DNA from: a bacterium
Lineage (GTDB): Bacteria > Babelota > Babeliae > Babelales > JABDEC01
Length of the DNA stretch: 8,362 bases
Reading direction: 5' to 3'
Assembly: GCA_947481115.1 (NCBI GenBank)
Contig: CANKEI010000039.1
Coordinates: 1 to 8,362 of the forward strand
Shown here: positions 1 through 5,922 of the stretch, piece by piece
Layout: the number at the start of each line of letters is the position of its first letter
Position numbering within the stretch: position 1 is the first letter of the stretch
Position numbers and translations under genes: made by a program
The notes under the pieces: model-generated
What the model was told of the DNA's origin: nothing
Seen by the model: only the letters and a program-made list of their open reading frames with translations
Database searches by the model: none

Positions 1-59
1 ACAGCCGCTTGAGACGGTTTGTAGTCTACCTCTGGAGATCGACTACGAAGGACCTACCT

Positions 60-137
60 TCATCTGCCACAAAGCTTCTCGTTAGCTAGCTGAGTTTTTT
101 TTCCACTCAGTTTCGCCTTCTGCTGCGGCGCACTCAT
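60..137 (-). CDS. Start of an unrecognised gene; 25-codon ORF, possibly a broken longer gene
   Basis: An ATG at 137-135 lies 7 nt after a near-perfect Shine-Dalgarno (GGAGG), so translation very likely starts here. The frame reads a lysine/glutamine-rich, signal-less peptide beginning MSAPQQKAKLSGKK and meets TGA after 25 codons (62-60). A second in-frame stop (TAG, 56-54) follows one codon later. Beyond it the same frame stays open to the window edge and reads protein-like (SPEVDYKPSQAA). This could be a genuine mini-protein, a gene broken by point or indel mutation, or a longer gene with an assembly error. I do not recognise it. The protein-level call is weak; the start signal is convincing. 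Confidence 0.35.
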   Translation of the reverse strand: MSAPQQKAKLSGKKTQLANEKLCGR

Positions 138-143
138 AAAATT

Positions 144-150
144 ACCTCCA
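144..150 (-). promoter_or_regulatory. Strong Shine-Dalgarno for the leftmost minus-strand gene
   Basis: On the minus strand the sequence reads TGGAGGT, 7 nt before the ATG at 137. It is one of the strongest ribosome binding sites in the window, and it is the main reason to believe a gene starts there despite the early stops. Confidence 0.6.
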
Positions 151-223
151 TAAAACTACTAAAACTAATCTGCTAGTCTCAGGCTGTCTGAAACTTGTTG
201 ATTCTGATAGTAATAATATTTTA

Positions 224-270
<47 letters not shown>

Positions 271-383
271 AGAGTTTGGTTCTTTTTTGTTTCAAATAGC
301 GATCTATAGGGCTTATCCATAAACTGTTTTTTGGGCAATAATAGGCTATACAGGGGCTAAGATAAAGAGGTTTGAATTTTCGT

Positions 384-758
384 TTACATTCCAAGAGTAG
401 CACGATGCATGGTATCTTTGCATATTCTTTCATCTGCTGCGAGAACTAATTTTACGGCGGTGCCGACGCCTAGTGCCGGTTGGATAATTGTTTCTCGGAT
501 ACTTACAGGAGCTAGTGGTATTTGTTTTGCGATGGCCTGATTAGTGCTTCTGACAAGTGCGCTAGCAGTATACGCTACTGCTAATACAGCGGCTGTTCTC
601 GCGATGTCGTTCTGATGTTCATGCGCCCAAGTTCGGATTCTAGAAGGACGGTGCCGTGAGCCACAGCAAAAGCTCCAAGCCCCAGCATTAATTGTGGTAA
701 TACAAGATTGGGTACCTAAAAGCATCAATAAAACTAAAACTAAATTACGCTTGGACAT
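384..758 (-). CDS. Small exported protein, unrecognised
   Basis: This is a 124-residue protein with a typical export signal: MSKRN, then a hydrophobic stretch (residues 6-15). A cysteine follows at 19, but the preceding TQS is a poor lipobox, so a lipoprotein is possible and not established. Signal peptidase I cleavage near residue 25 is the alternative. A Cys pair lies at 31-32 and another Cys at 113. Residues 54-68 are alanine/valine-rich and could be a second short membrane segment or an amphipathic helix. The start is supported by AGGTG about 4 nt upstream of the ATG. By eye it is more GC-rich than the genes to its right, which may mean a different origin. It reads toward the AG microsatellite and the next minus-strand start. 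I do not recognise a family and assign no function. Confidence 0.65.
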   Translation of the reverse strand: MSKRNLVLVLLMLLGTQSCITTINAGAWSFCCGSRHRPSRIRTWAHEHQNDIARTAAVLAVAYTASALVRSTNQAIAKQIPLAPVSIRETIIQPALGVGTAVKLVLAADERICKDTMHRATLGM

Positions 759-871
759 ATTACACCTGAAAGTTTTTTAATTTATGGGCAATTACAGCCA
801 CAATTTTTGATAGCACAAATATTACTCTAAATAATAGCAGGAATATGGGCTTGCTACCAATTAATTAGTAG
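759..871. other. Intergenic region with no recognised feature
   Basis: This separates the minus-strand exported-protein gene from the plus-strand toxin-like remnant. The first bases hold the RBS of the minus-strand gene (AGGTG). The rest is AT-rich, and all three plus frames are interrupted by stops. I see no clear promoter, hairpin or RNA gene. Confidence 0.5.
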
Positions 872-1030
872 CATATTTGGTTGAAAACTTATCTGACTAA
901 TTGGCTAAAAAGGAGGCAAAAAAAAGGCAGTGGATCACATTGTGATGTGCAACTTCCTAATGGAGACTATGATAATATTATGCCTGGCGACCATTCACGT
1001 GGGGCACGTGGTAAAGGAGAAGATAAATGA
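872..1030 (+). pseudogene. C-terminal remnant of a secreted toxin-like protein
   Basis: An open frame without a proper start codon runs from just after a TAG (869-871) to TGA at 1028-1030. Its last 30-odd residues look like real protein: GSGSHCDVQLPNGDYD, then MPGDHSRGARGKGEDK, preceded by a lysine-rich linker. The stop overlaps the next ATG as ATGA, the arrangement typical of translationally coupled toxin and immunity genes. The A8 run at 918-925 sits where the upstream linker in another frame (KGGKKK) would join if one A were added, so a frameshift there is possible. I read it as the displaced C-terminal tip of a polymorphic toxin whose N-terminal part has been lost. What is seen is the frame, the coupling and the lack of a start. 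The toxin identity is inference, and the family is not recognised. Confidence 0.45.
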
Positions 1031-1353
1031 GCAATGATAACTATTTAACATGTAAGCCAGGTGCACTTTTATTCTTATAGCGATGAAGATGCTTTTTTTG
1101 AATGGATAAAAAAATTAAGTTTATTAAAAGCTTTGAAGGTGCGGGCGACGAACTATATTTAGATTTGGTTGATCGTAAATTAAATGAAGATGCTTTACGT
1201 GAATTGATGGTGTTGCTGTATAGGTATAAAGTTGATATGAAGCAAATGGCAAGATTTCTGACACCCCAAAATAAAAGTTGGTTTTTAGATAATAAAAAAG
1301 CTTATTGGCGTAGGCGTGTGTTCGGTGTTCAAAAAATTGATACTAAAAAATAG
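1027..1353 (+). pseudogene. Small immunity-like protein gene split by two frameshifts
   Basis: Translation should begin at ATG 1027: AAAGGAGA lies just upstream and the start overlaps the previous stop. The frame reads MSNDNYLTCKPGA and soon hits TAG (1078). The next frame, open from 1049, reads FYSYSDEDAFFEWIKK. At the A7 run (1108-1114) it must step back one base to continue as IKFIKSFEGAGDELYL and on to TAA at 1353. The reconstructed product is about 108 residues, acidic then basic, with RELMVLLYRYKVDMKQMARF near the middle and KAYWRRRVFG near the end. It has no signal peptide. The ATG at 1102 has no ribosome binding site, and a stop sits directly before it, so a separate 83-residue protein starting there is unlikely. 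GTG 1061 is an alternative start for the middle frame. Its position behind a toxin-like tip suggests an immunity protein. That role is inference; decay, recoding or sequence error could each explain the frames. Confidence 0.55.
1108..1114 (+). other. A_AAA_AAA slippery heptamer at the frame junction
   Basis: In the upstream frame the codons are ATA AAA AAA TTA, so the seven As form a canonical X_XXY_YYZ heptamer in register. A -1 slip continues exactly into the downstream frame (ATT AAG TTT). The same run is also prone to polymerase slippage and to sequencing error. I see no obvious stimulatory hairpin directly downstream. Confidence 0.5.
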
Positions 1354-1482
1354 TAATGAATAGTCAGCGAATACTAATTTTGGCCCCATTAAGATAAGTT
1401 TGCCAAATTATAGCAAACATCTTATATTCAAAAACATGTTTTGACTTGCAAAATAAGCAGTTTTTGCGGATTAATTAACTAT

Positions 1483-1513
1483 AAATATTTTTAAATTAAG
1501 TTTAAAAATATTT
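1483..1513. repeat. 13-bp perfect inverted repeat upstream of the symporter gene
   Basis: The arms AAATATTTTTAAA and TTTAAAAATATTT are separated by TTAAG and end about 45 bp before the symporter start. The stem is A/T only, so it would make a weak terminator hairpin. As a DNA site it could be an operator or part of the promoter. No factor can be named. Confidence 0.6.
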
Positions 1514-1558
1514 GGATATAAAATTTGGGTATAACTGAGTAATCCTGGAGATAGATCG

Positions 1559-2902
1559 ATGTTTGATATTAATTTGCTAGTTAGCAACATTTCAGAAGCA
1601 ATTTGGGGGTGGCCATTATTGGCAATCTTTATGGGTGTCGGCGCGCTAGTAACTGTAATGTTACGTTTTGTGCAATTTAGATTTTTCACAGAGTCTTTTA
1701 AATTAGTTTTTAGTCCTAAGGATCGTCCTAAAGCAATTAAATCGGGCGAGATGACCCCGTTTCAAGCGTTTATTAACGCATTAGGAACTAGTACTGGTAA
1801 CGGCAGTATTGCGGGCATCGGAACCGCGATTTATATGGGTGGTCCAGGAGCTGCATTTTGGATCTTAATTGCGGGTGTCTTTGCGTTAGCACTAAGATTT
1901 GCGGAAGTCTTTTTAGCCACTTATGTCATTGGCAAATATAAATATAAAACTGCTGAAGGTGGACCAATGGTTTACCTAAGTCGAGTGCCTGGTGGCACAG
2001 TGTTGCCATATTTGTTTGCAATTTCACTACTATTTTATTCTTTCACTTCTGGTAGTGCGATGCAAGCTAACTCCATTGGCTTGGGAATATCGCGAATTCT
2101 TGGTTTAGATACTTGGATTACAGCGACCGTACTAGGTTTATTTGTAATTTATGTCATGTTAGGTGGCGCTGAAAGAATCTTAAAAATTTCAGATAAGTTA
2201 GTGCCTTTTAAGGTAGGCGTGTTTATTATTTCTTCGTTAATTGTACTAGTTTATCACTATGCTAATTTGGGTGAGGCGCTACGATTAATGTGGCTAGGTG
2301 CCTTTACACCAGCTGCTTTAGGTGGTGCAGGCGTAGGTTTTACTGTCCAACAAGCTATGCGTAACGGGATTGCCAGATCGCTCAATGCGCATGAATCTGG
2401 CTTAGGTGTTGCAGCAACGCTGTTTGGCTCTACTGGCAGCAAAGAACCAATGAAAGATTCAATCATGTCCATGCTTGGTACTTTTATTAGTACATACGTA
2501 GTCTGCTTTGTGGTAGCACTATGTATTGTCATGAGTGGCGTTTGGAATAATGGTTTAAGTAGTGCAGCTTTAACGATTTCAGCTTTTGAAACGGTATTTG
2601 GTGTAGCTGGCGGTTGGGTAGTAACTTTCTGTGCCGCTAGTTTTGGTTTAGGCTGCTTAGTATCGTTTATTTTTATAGCACGTGATGCCTGGTTGTTTTT
2701 AACCAATGGGCGCTGGGTTGGTCTCTGTAGTTTGATTTATATTGCGATCACCGTTCTGGGTACCATGGCTAAAGTTGATATTATCTGGAATTTAAACGAT
2801 ATCGTGAATGGTCTAATGTTTGTAATTAACTTGTACGGTATAATTTACTTTTTACCAATGATGCGACAACAAGTTAGTGCTTATATTAATAAAGCCAAAT
2901 AA
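1559..2902 (+). CDS. Sodium:alanine/glycine-type symporter (AGCS family)
   Basis: This 447-residue, highly hydrophobic protein is a full-length member of the alanine or glycine:cation symporter family, which imports small neutral amino acids with Na+ across the inner membrane. Visible family signatures are TPFQAF (66-71), the glycine-rich GTSTGNGSIAGIG (76-88) followed by GGPGAAFWI (94-102), AEGGPMVYL (132-140), and NAHESGLG (276-283), which corresponds to the SNEAG-type motif of the family. About ten membrane segments can be counted by eye. The start is supported by GGAG 8 nt upstream. The gene lies alone between the immunity-like remnant and murE. In a bacterium with reduced biosynthesis, such a carrier would supply alanine or glycine from the host; this is inference. 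Motif spelling departs from typical AGCS proteins (GNGSIAG where GNIAGV is usual, NAHESG where SNEAG is usual), so it may be a divergent subgroup and the exact substrate is uncertain. Confidence 0.9.
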   Translation: MFDINLLVSNISEAIWGWPLLAIFMGVGALVTVMLRFVQFRFFTESFKLVFSPKDRPKAIKSGEMTPFQAFINALGTSTGNGSIAGIGTAIYMGGPGAAFWILIAGVFALALRFAEVFLATYVIGKYKYKTAEGGPMVYLSRVPGGTVLPYLFAISLLFYSFTSGSAMQANSIGLGISRILGLDTWITATVLGLFVIYVMLGGAERILKISDKLVPFKVGVFIISSLIVLVYHYANLGEALRLMWLGAFTPAALGGAGVGFTVQQAMRNGIARSLNAHESGLGVAATLFGSTGSKEPMKDSIMSMLGTFISTYVVCFVVALCIVMSGVWNNGLSSAALTISAFETVFGVAGGWVVTFCAASFGLGCLVSFIFIARDAWLFLTNGRWVGLCSLIYIAITVLGTMAKVDIIWNLNDIVNGLMFVINLYGIIYFLPMMRQQVSAYINKAK

Positions 2903-2909
2903 GATTACG

Positions 2910-2937
2910 TTGTGATAATAAATGTAGTAGGTATAAG
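2910..2937 (+). promoter_or_regulatory. Candidate sigma-70 promoter for murE
   Basis: TTGTGA (2910-2915), a 16-bp spacer and TATAAG (2932-2937) lie just after the symporter stop and about 45 bp before the murE ATG. A small CCGC/GCGG hairpin (2944-2947 with 2955-2958) would lie near the 5' end of the transcript. This suggests murE is transcribed separately from the symporter gene. Confidence 0.45.
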
Positions 2938-2981
2938 TTTCTTCCGCGGATATAGCGGGCGCAAAAATTGTATTAGAGATT

Positions 2982-4472
2982 ATGTTACCTAAAATTTGGC
3001 CCGTGACTTGCCATACAGATCAAGTCGGCCCTGGATCTACTTTTGTTGCTGTAACTGGTAAGTATGAGCATGGGGTTAATTATATTTTGCCAGCAATTGA
3101 GTTGGGTGCGACTAAAATTGTAGTTGAAACTGGGACAGGTTTAAGCCCGGAAATTTTAGCTAAGCTTTTAGAACTTAATATAGAGTTAATCGAAGTTAGT
3201 AACTGTCGCCAAAGCTTAAGTAATTTAAGTGCGGCGGCTTGGGGCTATCCTGCGAAAAAGCTTAAAATTATTGCCGTAACTGGTACCAAAGGTAAAACCA
3301 CTTCTGTTTATAGTTTAAAGCATTTATTATCTAATGCTGGTTATAAAACTGCTATGCTGACGGGAGTACATAATATTATTGACCAAGCTGTTTATGACGC
3401 GCCGTTAACGACACCGCACCCGGATTATTTACAAATGTTTTTTGCGCAGTGCATAGCCCAAGATGTAGCATATGTAGTGATGGAAGCAGCGGCGCAGGCG
3501 TTTAGTTTGCATAGATTAGACGATGTAGAGTTTAGTGCTGCGATTTTTACTAACTTGGAACAAGAGCACGCTGAATTTTATAACGATATTAATCAGTATT
3601 TTGCGGCTAAGTGTCAAATATTTAAGCACATGCGCTTACAAGCGCCCGTGATTTTTAATCGCGATAATAATTGGTGTGTTAAAGCGTTAGAATTAGCTAA
3701 GAGTTTAAATTTAAACTGTAAAACTTTTAGTTTTAATAGTTGTTCCAGCGTAGATTATTTAATCGAGTTACAGCAAGATGGGGCTGCGGGCTTAAAATTT
3801 AATTTTACGAATACCCAAAAATCAGTCGAGTCGCTTGCCCGCCGAAGCCTTGGCGTAGGCCGGGAGAACATTAATTTTATAGTTCCAAAATTATGGGGCA
3901 AATTTAACTGCTATAACTTAGCTGGTGTAATAGCTTGTCTGGATAGTTTGGGTTTAGATTTAGCGCAAATTAAACAAAATTTACTAACTTTACAGCCGGC
4001 ACCAGGTCGATCAGAACGTTATGAGCTGCCAAATGGTGCTAGCGCGATTATAGATTATGCGCATACGCCGTCCTCCTTTGAAGCGCTACTCTCGCTGTTG
4101 CGACAATTAACTAAACATTTGATAGTTGTGTTTGGAGCTAGTGGTGATCGTGATAAATTAAAGCGACCACTAATGGGTAAAATTGCAGCCCAGATCGCGG
4201 ACCAAATTATTATCACGACTGATAACCCCAGAACTGAAGATGCAAAATTAATTGAACAGGCGGTTTATGCTGGTGTTTTACCCGTGAATCTAGCTAAAGT
4301 ATTATTAGAGCCCGATAGAGCTAGCGCAATTGCTTTAGCTGTTAAAATTTCGCATCCTGGAAGTATGATTGCGATCTTGGGTAAAGGCCCGGACGAGTAT
4401 CAAATTTTTGGGCGTGAAAAAACTTTTTTTAGTGATCGCCAAGAAGTGCTCAAATCTACTAATTTAAACTAA
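2982..4472 (+). CDS. murE: UDP-N-acetylmuramoyl-L-alanyl-D-glutamate--2,6-diaminopimelate ligase
   Basis: This cytoplasmic ligase adds the third stem-peptide residue of peptidoglycan using ATP. The 496-residue protein has the three Mur-ligase parts: an N-terminal UDP-binding domain (HTDQVGPGSTFVAV, 11-24), a central ATPase with P-loop GTKGKT (101-106), TTPHP (143-147), the carbamylated-lysine region YFAAK (K210) and WGKFNCYN (305-312), and a C-terminal domain with PGRSERY (341-347), DYAHTPSSF (358-366) and DNPR (414-417). DNPR is the signature of meso-diaminopimelate-adding enzymes. Three departures from the usual family sequence are visible. MEAAAQA (167-173) replaces the common EVSSH. QEHAEFY (194-200) replaces the usual DHLDYH. 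GKGPDEYQ (467-474) replaces GKGHExYQ, placing Asp where a substrate-binding Glu normally sits. Residues about 281-296 are encoded by a GC-rich palindromic insert. The RBS is weak (GAG close to the ATG), and no alternative start exists upstream before an in-frame TAA. No other wall-synthesis gene is in the window. Confidence 0.92.
   Translation: MLPKIWPVTCHTDQVGPGSTFVAVTGKYEHGVNYILPAIELGATKIVVETGTGLSPEILAKLLELNIELIEVSNCRQSLSNLSAAAWGYPAKKLKIIAVTGTKGKTTSVYSLKHLLSNAGYKTAMLTGVHNIIDQAVYDAPLTTPHPDYLQMFFAQCIAQDVAYVVMEAAAQAFSLHRLDDVEFSAAIFTNLEQEHAEFYNDINQYFAAKCQIFKHMRLQAPVIFNRDNNWCVKALELAKSLNLNCKTFSFNSCSSVDYLIELQQDGAAGLKFNFTNTQKSVESLARRSLGVGRENINFIVPKLWGKFNCYNLAGVIACLDSLGLDLAQIKQNLLTLQPAPGRSERYELPNGASAIIDYAHTPSSFEALLSLLRQLTKHLIVVFGASGDRDKLKRPLMGKIAAQIADQIIITTDNPRTEDAKLIEQAVYAGVLPVNLAKVLLEPDRASAIALAVKISHPGSMIAILGKGPDEYQIFGREKTFFSDRQEVLKSTNLN
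3838..3864. repeat. GC-rich palindromic element inserted in frame in murE
   Basis: The arms CCCGCC (3838-3843) and GGCCGGG (3858-3864) pair with one bulged C, around an inner GAAGCCTTGGCGTA. The flanking GC-rich stretch (about 3825-3866) encodes ESLARRSLGVGREN, while the gene on both sides is AT-rich. It lies in a variable loop before the strand leading into the WGKFN motif, where extra residues are tolerated. It resembles the short in-frame palindromic elements known from Rickettsia (RPE) and other reduced genomes. Whether it is a repeat family in this genome cannot be seen from one copy. Confidence 0.5.
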
Positions 4473-4512
4473 ATTACTTAAATTAGGTTAAATTAGTTAG
4501 CGACAGGTAATT

Positions 4513-4824
4513 ATGGGTATAATTTTAGATGGTATAAATTTAGAAAAAAAGATCAAAATAGTCAGGCTATGTAAAGCTATAATCCCAGAAGCTCGGATTT
4601 ATTTATATGGTTCTAGGGCACGAGGTAAATTTTCGGAAACGTCTGATATTGATTTAGCGTTAGAAGCGAGCAAGCCAATTAGCTATTATGATATTGCAGA
4701 GCTTAAAGATATTTTAGAAGCGTCTAATATTGGTTATGCCTTTGATATTGTTGATATTAATTCGATTATTGACTCAAAGTTTAAAGCAGCTATTACTAAA
4801 GAGATGATTTTATGGACCGAATGA
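4513..4824 (+). CDS. mntA: MntA-like minimal nucleotidyltransferase antitoxin
   Basis: This 103-residue protein is a minimal nucleotidyltransferase of the MNT/KNTase fold. The glycine-serine loop GSRARG (33-38) is followed by SDID (44-47), giving catalytic Asp45 and Asp47. A third Asp at 78 (FDIV, 77-80) fits the usual third metal ligand, so the active site looks intact. In characterised MntA/HepT (type VII) systems this protein neutralises its HEPN partner by AMPylating a tyrosine next to the HEPN active site. The HEPN gene starts inside the end of this one, as expected for such a pair. AGGT lies about 5 nt before the ATG. It follows murE by 40 bp on the same strand with no obvious terminator, so it may be co-transcribed with murE. 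Normal length and intact motifs suggest a functional gene. Confidence 0.85.
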   Translation: MGIILDGINLEKKIKIVRLCKAIIPEARIYLYGSRARGKFSETSDIDLALEASKPISYYDIAELKDILEASNIGYAFDIVDINSIIDSKFKAAITKEMILWTE

Positions 4825-5228
4825 ATTATAAGTTAGAGAATGTGCATCGAATGATGATTGCTTTAGATAAAGCGATCGATAAATTACAACAAACTATTGA
4901 CCTTGATGAACGAGAATTTATTCAAGATTCGGTGGTGGCACGTTTCAAAATTTTAATTGAGTCTGTTTGGAAAGTAATTAAAGAGTATTTAGAGCAGCAG
5001 GGTTTTACTGACATTCCTAATTCGCCCAAAGGCGTAATTGAATTAGCGGCTGAATCTGAATTAATCACTAAACTTGAGCAAGATGTATTTATAAAATTTT
5101 GGTCTCTAAGGAATTTTGCGACACATCTGTATGGTCAACCGCAATACATATTAGTAGTTGAAGCTGCGCCCGATGCATTAGAATTGATCAAAAAGATTAT
5201 AGCACGCTTAGAAACCAATTTAGATTAA
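4812..5228 (+). CDS. hepT: HEPN-domain toxin, HepT / HI0074 family
   Basis: This is an alpha-helical HEPN protein of the HI0074 type, known as the partner of minimal nucleotidyltransferases. Characterised HepT proteins are ribonucleases. The active-site signature Rx4HxY is present as RNFATHLY (residues 100-107: Arg100, His105, Tyr107). In studied pairs the tyrosine of this motif is the AMPylation target, so all elements for toxicity and control appear intact. Upstream, ARFKILIESVWKVIKEYL (43-60) matches the conserved helix of the family. Two starts are possible. ATG 4812 (138 residues) has AAAGAG about 8 nt upstream. ATG 4821 (135 residues) overlaps the antitoxin stop as ATGA. Either way translation is coupled to mntA. 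The role could be phage defence or plasmid-like maintenance; the window does not decide. Confidence 0.87.
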   Translation: MDRMNYKLENVHRMMIALDKAIDKLQQTIDLDEREFIQDSVVARFKILIESVWKVIKEYLEQQGFTDIPNSPKGVIELAAESELITKLEQDVFIKFWSLRNFATHLYGQPQYILVVEAAPDALELIKKIIARLETNLD

Positions 5229-5245
5229 ATTTACAGCAAATTTAA
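5225..5245. terminator. AT-rich inverted repeat between convergent genes, possible weak bidirectional terminator
   Basis: TTAAATTT and AAATTTAA form a perfect 8-bp inverted repeat around ACAGC, overlapping the hepT stop and lying just before the stop of the convergent minus-strand gene. With no G or C in the stem it would be weak. The position suggests a terminator; the structure alone does not prove one. Confidence 0.35.
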
Positions 5246-5246
5246 A

Positions 5247-5549
5247 CTAAGCTTGCCAGACATGGGCACTAATTAGTTCTAATCCTTGCTGGGCACTTAA
5301 ATCTTGGCATTGTTCTGTAGCTGTAGTTTGGTCACATGCAAAGCTTTGCAGATCTTGCGCCATACTATTCTGATAATTACAAATAGGTCCTAAAATCACT
5401 TTTTTGCCAGCTTGATCTTTACAGCGACAAGTAAAGCAGCCAGTGCGATATTTCTCAGTAGAGTTACTGAATGGCATTGGTAAATATAATATTACTAAAG
5501 CGATACACATGATGCTAGTAACCACGAAAACATGTTTATGAAAGATCAT
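5247..5549 (-). CDS. Cysteine-rich exported or membrane-anchored small protein
   Basis: This 100-residue protein has an N-terminal hydrophobic segment (residues 8-24) that acts as signal peptide or membrane anchor. A short extracytoplasmic domain follows with six cysteines (38, 41, 43, 57, 72, 81), starting CFTCRCKD. An even number of clustered cysteines outside the cytoplasm suggests three disulfides in a small knot-like fold. I do not recognise the family. It is the second gene of a two-gene operon: its ATG comes 7 bp after the stop of the DUF1622-like gene, and AGGG at the end of that gene can serve as its RBS (spacing about 10 nt). It converges on hepT. Function unknown; the pairing with a membrane protein suggests they act together at the envelope. 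Confidence 0.65.
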   Translation of the reverse strand: MIFHKHVFVVTSIMCIALVILYLPMPFSNSTEKYRTGCFTCRCKDQAGKKVILGPICNYQNSMAQDLQSFACDQTTATEQCQDLSAQQGLELISAHVWQA

Positions 5550-5556
5550 AGCTATT

Positions 5557-5922
5557 TTACCCTTCGATTTTCTTTAATTCTGCCGGACTAATTGAGTTAA
5601 TATCGCGTCCTAAGAAATAACCCAGGGCGATTCTGATAATAATCGTTAAAATTAAGATTCCAAGAGTTTGGTAAGTTTGGTCGATGGTAGTACTAATCAC
5701 ATCAGCAGCTACAATTAGCTCTAAGCCTGAAACAATACTCTGACCTAATCTGATGCGAATACGGTTAGTGCGGACATCGTAAGGGATCTGCGTAAATAAA
5801 TCTTTAAAATAGTTAAAAGTCGAAATCAGAGCCCCTATAATAATTATTATTATCCCAATTAACTCTAAGATTTCTTTAATCAGCGCTAGCAGGTAAGTAA
5901 TTTGCGGTACATAGGCGATCAT
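5557..5922 (-). CDS. DUF1622-like inner-membrane protein
   Basis: This 121-residue protein has three hydrophobic segments (about residues 15-36, 62-80 and 86-104). The charged stretch YDVRTNRIRIRLGQSI (48-63) followed by GLELIVAADVISTTI (66-80) closely resembles DUF1622 membrane proteins, in which an RLELG-type motif precedes a GLEFLLAADI-like helix. The family has no established function. The start is supported by AAAGGGAA about 6 nt upstream of the ATG. It is first in a two-gene minus-strand operon with the cysteine-rich protein. The length is normal for the family and nothing looks broken. Family assignment is from motif memory and is fairly confident; the biological role is open. Confidence 0.75.
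   Translation of the reverse strand: MIAYVPQITYLLALIKEILELIGIIIIIIGALISTFNYFKDLFTQIPYDVRTNRIRIRLGQSIVSGLELIVAADVISTTIDQTYQTLGILILTIIIRIALGYFLGRDINSISPAELKKIEG

Noticed and set aside
1..62. Possible structured RNA at the left edge (GTAGTC at 21-26 pairing with GACTAC at 41-46)
   Set aside because: No match to tmRNA, SRP RNA, RNase P or a tRNA could be made, and the same bases are open in a protein frame on the minus strand.
934..1017. Palindromes ATCACA-T-TGTGAT and CACGTG-GGG-CACGTG as operator sites
   Set aside because: Both lie inside the toxin-tip reading frame. The second is explained by the repeated codons of RGARG; the first is short and may be chance.
930..1040. GTG-started 36-codon plus-strand ORF downstream of AAGGAGG
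   Set aside because: The spacing from the AAGGAGG is too long (about 13 nt), and the alternative frame over the same bases reads more like a protein and ends in an ATGA overlap with the next gene.
1436..1470. Hairpin-like GCAAAA/TTTTTGC and AAAACATGTTTT as a terminator after the immunity-like gene
   Set aside because: Stems are short and AT-rich, and no clear U-run follows; not enough to call a terminator.
1471..1689. Minus-strand ORF opposite the symporter start
   Set aside because: Antisense shadow of the symporter gene with no RBS or recognisable protein.
2257..2706. 149-codon minus-strand ORF inside the symporter gene
   Set aside because: Antisense shadow of a clearly coding gene; low-complexity Lys/Pro/Ala composition arises from the opposite strand.
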